From Rhodoferax sp. (GTDB lineage Bacteria > Pseudomonadota > Gammaproteobacteria > Burkholderiales > Burkholderiaceae_C), in assembly GCA_020048255.1 (NCBI GenBank), contig JAIFMR010000165.1:1-5666 (forward strand): a stretch of DNA of 5,666 nucleotides, read 5' to 3'. Position 1 is the first letter of the stretch. Every line of letters begins with the position of its first letter. The notes below the pieces were generated by a model. It had not been told where the DNA came from and did not search any database. It saw nothing but the letters and a program-made list of their open reading frames with translations. The position numbers and the translations under genes are program-made. Shown here one piece after another: positions 1-5,666 of the stretch.

Positions 1-47
1 GAAACATTGCCGGGCGCGGGTGTGGAAGAAGGTGTCAGGTCAGCCAT
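1..47 (-). CDS. Start of a leftward gene, product unknown (partial)
   Basis: On the minus strand an ATG at 47-45 follows a strong Shine-Dalgarno sequence, GGAGG (complement of 52-56), with a 4-nt gap that is slightly short. The frame stays open to the left edge and begins MADLTPSSTPAPGNVS, a polar, proline- and threonine-rich N-terminus. Only about 15 codons are visible, so no family can be assigned. The start would make this gene divergent from the oxidoreductase at 519 and would explain the 470-bp gap as a shared regulatory region. The alternative is that 1-66 is the 3' end of a rightward gene: a plus-strand frame ends with TGA at 64-66, but it has no independent support. The call rests on the ribosome binding site and open frame only. 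Confidence 0.45.
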   Translation of the reverse strand, partial: MADLTPSSTPAPGNV

Positions 48-83
48 GGGGCCTCCAGGGGTGTGAAATGAGTCAAGCTGCTG

Positions 84-89
84 ATTTTA
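84..89 (-). promoter_or_regulatory. Possible -10 box for the leftward gene
   Basis: The minus strand reads TAAAAT here, five of six matches to TATAAT, about 37 bp upstream of the proposed ATG at 47. No good -35 box sits 16-18 bp further upstream. A TTGACT on the same strand lies too close to the start to serve as a -35. This is a weak candidate. Confidence 0.2.
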
Positions 90-144
90 CGGTCGACTCA
101 CAGGCGCGTCGCGGAGGCAGGGACAGCCAACACACATTGGTGAG

Positions 145-240
145 GACCGATGACAAGGGTGCAAAGGGTTCCGCGGCTGTCCCCCCGCCTTCGGCTCCTT
201 CCTTGATGCCGCTGCACCCTTCGCCCCCTTGTCATCGGTC
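145..240 (-). repeat. Hairpin element, copy A (constant apex, unique stem)
   Basis: Arms 145-169 and 216-240 are inverted repeats of 25 nt with two mismatches (160/225 and 163/222). With three more mismatches the pairing extends outward to 134 and 251 (ACATTG against CAATGT). The 46-nt centre, 170-215, is the reverse complement of the centre of copy B apart from two single-base length differences. Read on the minus strand the centre starts GCAGCGGCATCAAGG and ends GACAGCCGCGGA. Inside it GCGGC pairs with GCCGC (173-177 with 208-212) in the same register as the outer stem, leaving a 30-nt purine-rich loop. On the minus strand the A/C disagreements at 163/222 and 143/242 become G-U pairs, so the functional strand is probably minus. 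No T-run follows, so it is not a typical intrinsic terminator. The function is unknown; a structured RNA, a mobile palindrome or a protein-bound DNA cruciform all fit. Confidence 0.8.
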
Positions 241-363
241 GCCAGCAATGTAGCGAGGCCAAAAGACAAACCCCATACGCCCGTCCGCGCTGCTGACTCG
301 GGATGGCATCGTGCTTAGCGCAGCGGCATCAAGGAGGAGCCGAAGGCGGGGGACAGCCGCGGA
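170..363. repeat. Inverted repeat formed by the two element apices
   Basis: The apices of the two elements, 170-215 and 320-363, are reverse complements over 44 paired bases with two single-base bulges, separated by 104 bp. They could pair with each other as one long hairpin instead of folding locally. They could also act as substrates for inversion of the segment between them. Such an inversion would join arms that do not pair, so the present arrangement, with both local stems intact, is the paired one. Confidence 0.75.
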
Positions 364-388
364 GCTGAGCACGGTGTCGTCCCGAGTC
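295..388 (+). repeat. Hairpin element, copy B (same apex, different stem)
   Basis: Arms 295-319 and 364-388 pair over all 25 positions on the plus strand. Four of the pairs are G-U wobbles: 304/379, 306/377, 309/374 and 316/367. The stem sequence (GACTCGGGATGG...) is unrelated to that of copy A beyond its first three bases. The 44-nt centre, 320-363, matches that of copy A in opposite orientation, lacking one A and one G. Within the centre, GCGGC at 323-327 pairs with GCCGC at 356-360 in register with the stem. The 28-nt loop, 328-355, contains a Shine-Dalgarno-like AAGGAGG with no start codon at a useful distance, and a small GCC-GAA-GGC fold at 339-347. The element ends 130 bp before the oxidoreductase start, in the same sense as that gene. 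Confidence 0.8.
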
Positions 389-419
389 CGACGTACCTCA
401 ATGCCCAAAGGATTGGAAA

Positions 420-440
420 GGTGGTGCAAAGCCCACCACC
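420..440. other. Small 7-bp hairpin
   Basis: GGTGGTG (420-426) and CACCACC (434-440) form a perfect 7-bp stem with a 7-nt loop, CAAAGCC. No T-run follows on either strand, so a terminator is unlikely. It lies directly upstream of the -10-like sequence of the oxidoreductase gene and might be an operator or a leader structure, but nothing proves this. Confidence 0.4.
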
Positions 441-450
441 CAAGCCGACA

Positions 451-464
451 TGCTTCTATAAGCA
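451..464 (+). promoter_or_regulatory. Possible -10 region with overlapping dyad
   Basis: TATAAG at 457-462 is the best -10-like hexamer before the oxidoreductase start, leaving a leader of about 50 nt. It sits inside a dyad, TGCTT-CTAT-AAGCA (451-464), that could be an operator half-site pair. No recognisable -35 box lies 16-18 bp upstream; that position is occupied by the 420-440 hairpin. If the promoter is real it is probably weak or activator-dependent. Confidence 0.25.
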
Positions 465-518
465 GCACCCCTTCATGGGCTATGCTTTGCGCCTGCTAAT
501 CCACTACAAGTCCCTGCC

Positions 519-1640
519 ATGAGCCTGCTTTTTTCACCCTTGCACCTGCCCTCACCCCGTGGTGGCTTGACCCTGCCCAACCGCCTGGTGGTTGCACCCA
601 TGTGCCAGTACCAGGCAGAAGAAGGCTGCGCCACTGACTGGCATCTGATGCACTGGGGCAACCTGCTCAACAGTGGCGCGGCGCTGTTCACCATTGAAGC
701 CACGGCGGTACTGCCGGAGGGTCGCATCACGCCTAAGTGCCTGGGCCTGTGGGATGACCAGACTGAAGCGGCGCTGACCGACCATCTGCGCCGCGCCCGC
801 GCCCTGGCGCCCGCTACAGCGGTGTGTATCCAACTGGCGCACGCGGGGCGCAAGGCCTCCAGCGCGCTGCCATGGCACGGTGGCCAATTGCTGCCGCCCG
901 AACAAGGGGGCTGGCACACCGTGGGGCCATCGGCGTTGCCGCAACTGCCCCATGAAGCCGCACCCGTTGAAGCCTCACCGGACGAATTACAACGCATCAC
1001 CGACGCCTTTGTCCAAGCCGCCCAGCGCGCCGAGCGCATCGGGGTGGAAGCCATCGAGCTGCATAGCGCGCATGGCTATTTGCTGCACGAATTTTTGTCA
1101 CCCTTGGCCAACCAGCGCAGTGATGCCTATGGGGGTTCCTTTGAAAACCGCATTCGTTTCCCGCTACAGGTCTTTGCCGCGGTGCGTGCCGCTTACCCCG
1201 GTGTGCTGGGTCTGCGCCTGTCGGCCTCTGACTGGGTCGAGGGCGGCTGGGATCTGGCGCAAAGCGAGGTGTTTTGCCAGCGCCTCAAGGCAGCGGGCTG
1301 CGACTTCATTCATGTGTCATCGGGTGGTGTGTCACCGCTGCAAAAAATTGCGCTGGGTGCCGGCTACCAGGTGCCGTTTGCCCGAGCCATTCGCGCCAGC
1401 AGCGCCATGGTGACCACCGCCGTGGGGCTGATCATCCAGCCGAGTCAGGCCGAAGCGATTTTGCAAGCCGGAGACGCCGACCTGATTGCCCTGGCACGCG
1501 GCTTCTTGTACCAGCCGCGTTGGGGCTGGCAAGCTGCGGCAGAACTGGGCGGCACGGTGGACGCCAACCCGGCTTACTGGCGCTGCCTGCCGCGTGAAGC
1601 GCAAGCGGTGTTTGGCAAGGCGACGGTCGGCCAGCGCTGA
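519..1640 (+). CDS. NADH:flavin oxidoreductase, Old Yellow Enzyme family (YqjM-like)
   Basis: This 373-residue protein is a full-length FMN-binding TIM-barrel oxidoreductase that uses NAD(P)H to reduce activated C=C bonds of enones, maleimides or nitro compounds in the cytoplasm. It has no signal peptide. Landmarks: LPNRLVVAPMCQY (19-31), where Cys29 and Tyr31 match the FMN-tuning Cys and Tyr of the YqjM class; IQLAHAGRKAS (104-114), with Gln105 and Arg111 near the flavin; the active-site block from 180, with the His pair His182/His185 and Tyr187, then HEFLSPLANQRSDAYGG; VSSGGVSP (266-273); and AVGLI with DLIALARGFLY (301-331) for phosphate binding. Tyr353-Trp-Arg355 may correspond to the arginine finger that YqjM-type enzymes donate to the neighbouring subunit (inference). 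The start at 519 fits the family N-terminus (SPRGGLTLPNR), although the ribosome binding site is poor. The physiological substrate cannot be read from sequence. The stop lies 28 bp from the convergent stop at 1669; I see no clear terminator between them. Confidence 0.93.
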   Translation: MSLLFSPLHLPSPRGGLTLPNRLVVAPMCQYQAEEGCATDWHLMHWGNLLNSGAALFTIEATAVLPEGRITPKCLGLWDDQTEAALTDHLRRARALAPATAVCIQLAHAGRKASSALPWHGGQLLPPEQGGWHTVGPSALPQLPHEAAPVEASPDELQRITDAFVQAAQRAERIGVEAIELHSAHGYLLHEFLSPLANQRSDAYGGSFENRIRFPLQVFAAVRAAYPGVLGLRLSASDWVEGGWDLAQSEVFCQRLKAAGCDFIHVSSGGVSPLQKIALGAGYQVPFARAIRASSAMVTTAVGLIIQPSQAEAILQAGDADLIALARGFLYQPRWGWQAAAELGGTVDANPAYWRCLPREAQAVFGKATVGQR

Positions 1641-1668
1641 GGGCGCTCCCGCCAAGCACTTGCCGGCG

Positions 1669-3729
1669 TTAGTCCAGACTCAAACGGACCCGGTCTTGCA
1701 CCATGCGGGCGAACTGGTCGGCGGGCACACCCGGGCTGAACAAAAAACCCTGCAATTGATCACAGCCCAGCGCGCGCAAAAAGTGCATCTGGGCTTTGGT
1801 TTCCACCCCTTCGGCGACGATTTCCTGGCGCAGTTGCTGGGCCATGGTGACGATGGCCCGGGCAATGGCACAGTCGTTGTCGTCGTCGGGAATGCCCACC
1901 ACAAAGGAGCGATCAATCTTCAGGGTGGTGATGGGGAATTTTTTCAGGTAAGCCAGGCTGGAATACCCAGTGCCAAAGTCGTCCATGGACAAGGCCAGGC
2001 CCATGGCCACCAGATCGTTCATGATGTGCATCACGCTGTCGGTGCCACGCACCAGCAGACTCTCGGTAATCTCCAGTTGCAGACTGGCTGCCGGCACCTC
2101 ATAGCGATCCAGCGCCACCTGAATCCGTGCGGGCAGTTGCGCGTCAAACTGGCGCGCTGACAAATTCACAGACACCACGGGCATGTGGATGCCACTGTCT
2201 TTCCAGGCCTTGATTTGCCGACACGCCTCAGACAGTACCCAGTCACCAATGTCCAGAATCAGGCCGGTCTCCTCCGCCATAGGTATAAACAGGGCCGGCG
2301 ACACCATGCCTTTTTGCGGATGCTGCCAGCGAATGAGGGCCTCGGCGCCGACGATGCGTCCGCTGCGCAGACTCACCTTGGGCTGGTAATGCAACAGCAG
2401 GTGCGACGACGCCATGGCCTGGCGCAGTTCGCCTTCAAGCTGCCAGCGCTCTTTGGCGCGCTGGTTCATCTCGGGGCTATAAAACAGGTAACCAGACTCG
2501 CCCTCGGCTTTCAGTCGCTTGACTGCCACATCGGCAAACTGCATCAGAGTGGCGGTGTCCATGCCGTCCTCGGGGAACACCGTCACGCCAATGCTGGCAC
2601 TGACATGCAGCACGATGGACTCAATGGTGAAACCCGGCTTCAGGCAGGCCAGCAATTTTTGCGCCACGATACCGCTGTGCTCGCGCTTGTTAACGCTGAG
2701 CAAGGCCACCACAAACTCGTCAGCTGCAATACGGGCCAGCACGTCTTCATCGCGCAGCACCTGTTTGAAGCGTTGTGCCACCTGCCGCAAGAGCTCGTCA
2801 CCGATCTCATGGCCAAAGGTTTCGTTGACGACATTAAAGCGCCGCAGATCAATCGCCAAGATAGCGCCAAAACTCTCGTTGCGCCGCGCCCCAGCCAAAC
2901 CCAGGTCGACCAGACTGTGAAAGTGCGAGCGGTTGGGCAAACCGGTCAGGCTGTCAAAGTTCACCAGTTGCTGCATGCGCTCTTCGGCAGCGCGCAGCAC
3001 GCTGATGTCGGAAAAAATGGAAAACGCATGGGTGATGTTGCCGGCGTCGTTGCGCACCACGCTGATCGACACCGACTGCGGAAACAGTTCGCCGGTCTTG
3101 CGCTTGCCCACAATCTCGCCTTGCCAGGGGCCGCTGCCGCTCATGGCAGCGCGCACCTTGGCCCGAAAACTGGCGTCGTGCACGCCGGAGCGCAGCAAGT
3201 CGGTGGTCTGGCCCAAGGCTTCACTGGGCAGATAGCCGGTGATGTTTGAAAACGCGGCATTCACCGAAACGATGCGCTCATGCACATCGGTGATCAAGAT
3301 GCCCTGGTCGCTGTCTTCGATGATGCTCGAATGCAGCTTTTGCCGCTCTTGCGGTTGCAAGGTCTCGGTGGTCTCGGTCAACTGCATCAACATGCCCATG
3401 GGCTGCTGCGCGTCGTCAAGCAAGAGCGACAGCGTCAGCACCGCCTTGAAGTTTTCACCCGATTTTTTGCGGCGCCAGACCTCGGTCACGGTGTCGCCGT
3501 GCTCGGGCAGGATTTCGGCCAGGGGCGTCTCCCCCTCAAAGCTGTCTTGAGCATACAAAAACAGCACATGTTGGCCGATGGCTTCTGCAGGCGTGTAGCC
3601 AAACAGGTTTTGTGCACCCCGGTTCCAGCTGGTGAGGTAACCCGCCAGATCCAGCGTCATGACAGGCGCCTGCAACTGCTCCAGAATCCGCCAGGCCAGC
3701 GGTTGAATGTTGTCAGGCGCGGGGGTCAT
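1669..3729 (-). CDS. PAS-PAS-GGDEF-EAL protein, likely c-di-GMP phosphodiesterase
   Basis: The 686-residue protein has no membrane segment, so it is probably a cytoplasmic sensor. Domains: PAS 1 (about 12-120, WNRGAQNLFGY); PAS 2 (about 133-245, NAAFSNITGY, then GPWQGEIVGKRKTGE); GGDEF (about 255-418, starting FDSLTGLPNR); EAL (about 430-680). The EAL domain keeps Glu463 of EAL, Asn522 (NLSARQF), Glu553 (EITES), Asp583-Asp584 in DDFGTGYSS, Lys604 (KIDRSF), Glu640 (EGVET) and Gln660 (QGF), so hydrolysis of c-di-GMP is expected. The GGDEF motif is AADEF (335-339), which should abolish cyclase activity, yet an I-site RxxD (Arg326-Asp329) lies five residues upstream as in active enzymes. This suggests a nucleotide-sensing pseudo-domain (inference). 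I chose the ATG at 3729 because it overlaps the HDOD stop as ATGA and follows GAGAGG; an in-frame alternative start at 3768 would lie inside the upstream gene. Translation is probably coupled to that gene. Confidence 0.93.
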   Translation of the reverse strand: MTPAPDNIQPLAWRILEQLQAPVMTLDLAGYLTSWNRGAQNLFGYTPAEAIGQHVLFLYAQDSFEGETPLAEILPEHGDTVTEVWRRKKSGENFKAVLTLSLLLDDAQQPMGMLMQLTETTETLQPQERQKLHSSIIEDSDQGILITDVHERIVSVNAAFSNITGYLPSEALGQTTDLLRSGVHDASFRAKVRAAMSGSGPWQGEIVGKRKTGELFPQSVSISVVRNDAGNITHAFSIFSDISVLRAAEERMQQLVNFDSLTGLPNRSHFHSLVDLGLAGARRNESFGAILAIDLRRFNVVNETFGHEIGDELLRQVAQRFKQVLRDEDVLARIAADEFVVALLSVNKREHSGIVAQKLLACLKPGFTIESIVLHVSASIGVTVFPEDGMDTATLMQFADVAVKRLKAEGESGYLFYSPEMNQRAKERWQLEGELRQAMASSHLLLHYQPKVSLRSGRIVGAEALIRWQHPQKGMVSPALFIPMAEETGLILDIGDWVLSEACRQIKAWKDSGIHMPVVSVNLSARQFDAQLPARIQVALDRYEVPAASLQLEITESLLVRGTDSVMHIMNDLVAMGLALSMDDFGTGYSSLAYLKKFPITTLKIDRSFVVGIPDDDNDCAIARAIVTMAQQLRQEIVAEGVETKAQMHFLRALGCDQLQGFLFSPGVPADQFARMVQDRVRLSLD

Positions 3730-4642
3730 CCTTGAACCTCTCGGGCAATGTCCAGCATCCACTGACAAGCCTGCACGCTGGCCAAGGTGAACTGGGCCGG
3801 GGTCAGTTGCAGTCCCGACAGCAAGGTTGCAACGCCTGGTGCATCCCGCTGCATCGTCAGCTCCATCAATTGCAGCAGCTGGCCCAGGTCACCTTCATGC
3901 CGCAGAACAGCGCTGACCAGCGTGTCGCTGAGTTGCAGCGGTTGGATGAGCTCGGCCACCGGTGTGCCAAACAGGATGCCGAGCATGGAGAACATGCCGG
4001 CCATGAAAGCCTGTTCTTGGTCAGCCCGGTCCATGCCGCACTCCTTGGCCAGCAGTTCCATGGTGCGCGAGCATTCATCCAGCGTTTCAGCTGGGCCCGT
4101 CCCAAAATCAAAATCGCCTGCGAAAAACTCGTGATGCGCCGCGACACGCCCATGCCCAGGGAATTCACCAGGCGCAACAGGTGGTAGGACAAGGTGGGGT
4201 CCTGCCGCAGCACGGCTTCAATGTCCCGGGTTTCTGCATCGGCCGTGACCAATTGCAGCAACTTCATGGACAGCGTTCTGGAGGCGGACTGGGTACCGGC
4301 AGGATGCGGCGGTGGCGCCACAAACCAGTTGCCATCCAGCCACAGGGCGGGCGAACGCAGCGTGGGTTTCTGCACTTCATTCGAGCGCTGAAAAAAGGTG
4401 TCTTCAATGACCGCACAGCCCGACGCCTGCAAAGGGTTCAGCAAGTCAGGCAACAACCCTGCTGCTTGGCGCGCCGGTATCAGACACGGGAAACCCGCTA
4501 CCAGGGCCATGAAACTCGGGTCATTGGCCAGCACCGACAGGGCTTCGTGTGAATTTTCGTCACACGCCAGCCAAACCGCATTGGGTGCCAGGTGACGGTC
4601 AGCCAAAAGATGCAAAAACACGGGTGAGGGCGTGGAAGTCAT
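3726..4642 (-). pseudogene. HDOD-domain signalling protein, broken by a frameshift (probable deletion)
   Basis: HDOD domains are HD-related but non-catalytic modules found in bacterial signalling proteins. The reading frame from ATG 4642 (AGG five bases upstream; a GTG at 4648 is the alternative) encodes about 190 sensible residues. These are a 120-residue N-terminal part with no EAL motif, then the first half of HDOD: TRDIEAVLRQDPTLSYHLL (138-156) and SFSQAILILGRAQLKRW (172-188). After that the frame turns into arginine-, tryptophan- and serine-rich nonsense and stops at 3866. The second half resumes in another frame, readable from about 4076 and with an ATG at 4061: MELLAKECGMDRADQEQAF, then MAGMFSMLGILFGTP, to TGA at 3726. 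The switch lies within about 4063-4085. From memory of relatives, about 20-28 residues normally separate LKRW from RTMELLAKE, so sequence appears to be missing as well as shifted. The stop overlaps the ATG of the GGDEF-EAL gene by ATGA. A residual N-terminal or re-initiated C-terminal product is possible. Confidence 0.75.
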
Positions 4643-4686
4643 GGGCACCTGCGGGCGGTATGAGTGAGGTCCAATGTTACCCGCGC

Positions 4687-5666
4687 TCAGGCTGCTGTGT
4701 GACCCAAAGTGAAGGCCTCTTCAAACACCGAATAACCGGCCCAATCGCTGTGGGCCAGGGTCAATCGCTCAAATACCGGGTTGGATGGGTATGACTTCGA
4801 TAGCTTGCTACGCAGTGATTGAAAGGGCTGGAGGCCTGTTTGACCATGGACTTGAGGAACAGGCACCGCCATGGCATGACCATAACGCGTGATGTCCATG
4901 CGGCTGACTTTGCCCACCAGGTCCGGGTGCGCCTGTGACAATTCCACCAGGATGGCATCGCGCCAATGAGACCAGGGCTGGGACAGCAACAGCGCCCGCC
5001 CGGCAGCGCCAGTCACCCCCTGGGCGCCGCCTGCAGCACCCACCTGATCACCCAGCGCACGGTAATAGGTCAGCACCGTGGCCCCGGGCACGCTGCGCAG
5101 GCTTTGGTGGCTGGCGTCCACATAGCCCAGACCGGGTGCCGACTGCGCGTCGCCATGCAGCACGCTGTCCCAGCTCGGCGGCGCACCGGGCCGGTCATGC
5201 AATGCGCTGTGCAGGGTGATGTTGGCCACCAGCCAGGGGGCGTAGTGCGTTTGTGCTGCCGCTGCTCGCAACCAGTCAGGCGGGTTTTGTATGACGCGGG
5301 CTGCCACAAACAGGGGCAGCGCCACGATGGCGCGGCGCGCCTGCCAGCGCTCCACCGCTTGGGTGCGGGTGTTGAAGGCATCCAGCTCCACACCATGTTT
5401 GGTGTTGGCTATACGCAGCACTACCTGACCAGTGCGCAAACGCTGGCCTAGCGGCGCGGCCAGGCGGCGCGTCAGCCAGGCGTTGCCCTCGGGCCAGGTC
5501 AGCAAGCCTTCGCGCTCGGCCTCTGGCTGGCCCGGCACCGAGAAACCATGGCGGCTGGCAAAGTAATGAATGCCTGCCCAGGCCGACACCGTGGCCAAAC
5601 CCGCGCCATAGTCATCGCGACAACAGTAATCCAGGTACCAGCGCAAGTGCCGGTCATTGAGACCTT
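4687..5666 (-). CDS. Flavin amine-oxidase-like oxidoreductase (partial, N-terminus outside window)
   Basis: The frame is open to the right edge and gives 325 C-terminal residues; the gene starts beyond the window. A TTG at 5646 is internal, since family-like sequence continues upstream of it. The visible start, HLRWYLDYCCRDDYGAG, followed by TWPEGNAWLTRRL, then QARRAIVALPLFVAARV and the C-terminal DWAGYSVFEEAFTLGHTAA, match flavin-containing amine oxidase (NAD(P)/FAD-binding) proteins of Burkholderiales. The last block is the usual C-terminal FAD-contacting motif in which a chosen substrate-side strand returns to the flavin. The N-terminal GxGxxG dinucleotide fold and any twin-arginine signal would lie outside. 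The substrate is unknown; oxidation of an amine or another reduced carbon-nitrogen compound is the family expectation. The stop lies 44 bp before the HDOD start on the same strand, so co-transcription is plausible. No terminator is visible in that gap. Confidence 0.85.
   Translation of the reverse strand, partial: GLNDRHLRWYLDYCCRDDYGAGLATVSAWAGIHYFASRHGFSVPGQPEAEREGLLTWPEGNAWLTRRLAAPLGQRLRTGQVVLRIANTKHGVELDAFNTRTQAVERWQARRAIVALPLFVAARVIQNPPDWLRAAAAQTHYAPWLVANITLHSALHDRPGAPPSWDSVLHGDAQSAPGLGYVDASHQSLRSVPGATVLTYYRALGDQVGAAGGAQGVTGAAGRALLLSQPWSHWRDAILVELSQAHPDLVGKVSRMDITRYGHAMAVPVPQVHGQTGLQPFQSLRSKLSKSYPSNPVFERLTLAHSDWAGYSVFEEAFTLGHTAA

Larger units (their letters stand above)
48..518. other. 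Divergent intergenic region with two hairpin elements
   Basis: No convincing gene lies in this 470-bp stretch. Short open frames cross it on both strands, but they run through the palindromes, have no good ribosome binding site and resemble no protein I know. The region holds hairpin element A (145-240, extendable to 134-251), a 43-bp unstructured gap, hairpin element B (295-388), a small hairpin (420-440) and a weak promoter-like region before the oxidoreductase start at 519. The two elements point away from each other, so each lies in the same sense as the gene it faces: A with the leftward gene at 47, B with the rightward gene at 519. Confidence 0.7.

Noticed and set aside
134..251. Classical REP/BIME palindromes
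   Set aside because: A GTAG occurs at 250-253, but the elements are much longer than REP units, and the conserved part is the apex and not the stem. No REP-associated transposase is present in the window.
134..388. Integron attC sites
   Set aside because: The ends lack the GTTRRRY/RYYYAAC core sites, and attC sites keep their ends and vary in the middle, the reverse of what is seen here. No integrase is in view.
145..388. Intrinsic terminators
   Set aside because: Stems are unusually long, loops are 28-30 nt and no T-run follows on either strand.
20..499. Several short open frames (60-78 codons) on both strands across the intergenic region
   Set aside because: They run through the inverted repeats, so each is partly the complement of another, and they lack ribosome binding sites and any protein resemblance. 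They are by-products of GC-rich palindromes.
1641..1668. Bidirectional terminator between the convergent genes
   Set aside because: Only a tiny GGC/GCC pairing around 1642-1653 is visible, with no T-run; the gap is too short and weak to call.
2185..3249. A 354-codon open frame antisense to the GGDEF-EAL gene
   Set aside because: It is a shadow frame of a GC-rich coding sequence. The opposite strand encodes a complete protein with every expected motif, and the antisense translation has no recognisable domain.
5644..5646. TTG as the start of the amine-oxidase-like gene
   Set aside because: Codons upstream of it stay in frame to the window edge and continue the family sequence (GLNDRH before LRWYLDYCC), and the N-terminal FAD-binding fold is missing, so the true start lies outside.

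Overview
The window looks like a chromosomal piece of a betaproteobacterium, most likely Burkholderiales and probably Comamonadaceae (Rhodoferax/Polaromonas-like). This rests on the GC-rich coding sequence and on protein wording I recognise from that family; it is recall, not a search.

Layout from left to right. Positions 1-47 probably hold the first codons of a leftward gene that starts at 47 and leaves the window. Positions 48-518 are a non-coding divergent region of about 470 bp, and they hold the most unusual feature of the window: two long hairpin elements (145-240, extendable to 134-251, and 295-388). The two share an almost identical 44-46 nt apex in opposite orientations, but have stems of the same length and unrelated sequence. 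Positions 519-1640 (+) encode an intact FMN-dependent Old Yellow Enzyme family oxidoreductase of the YqjM type. It converges, with 28 bp between stop codons, on a leftward cluster that fills the rest of the window.

The leftward cluster, in transcription order, has three genes. First is a flavin amine-oxidase-like protein (4687-5666, N-terminus outside the window). Next, after 44 bp, comes an HDOD-domain gene (3726-4642) that is broken in the middle of the domain. Last is a PAS-PAS-GGDEF-EAL protein (1669-3729) whose ATG overlaps the HDOD stop as ATGA. The EAL domain keeps all the catalytic residues I looked for. The GGDEF motif has decayed to AADEF while the upstream RxxD I-site remains, so the protein is best read as a c-di-GMP phosphodiesterase with a sensory or regulatory pseudo-GGDEF domain.

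The HDOD and GGDEF-EAL genes form a translationally coupled signalling pair in which the HDOD partner now appears damaged. The flavoenzyme upstream may be co-transcribed, with no obvious functional link. No transposase, CRISPR array, tRNA or rRNA is visible. The candidate for something undescribed is the pair of hairpins with a constant apex and covarying stems.
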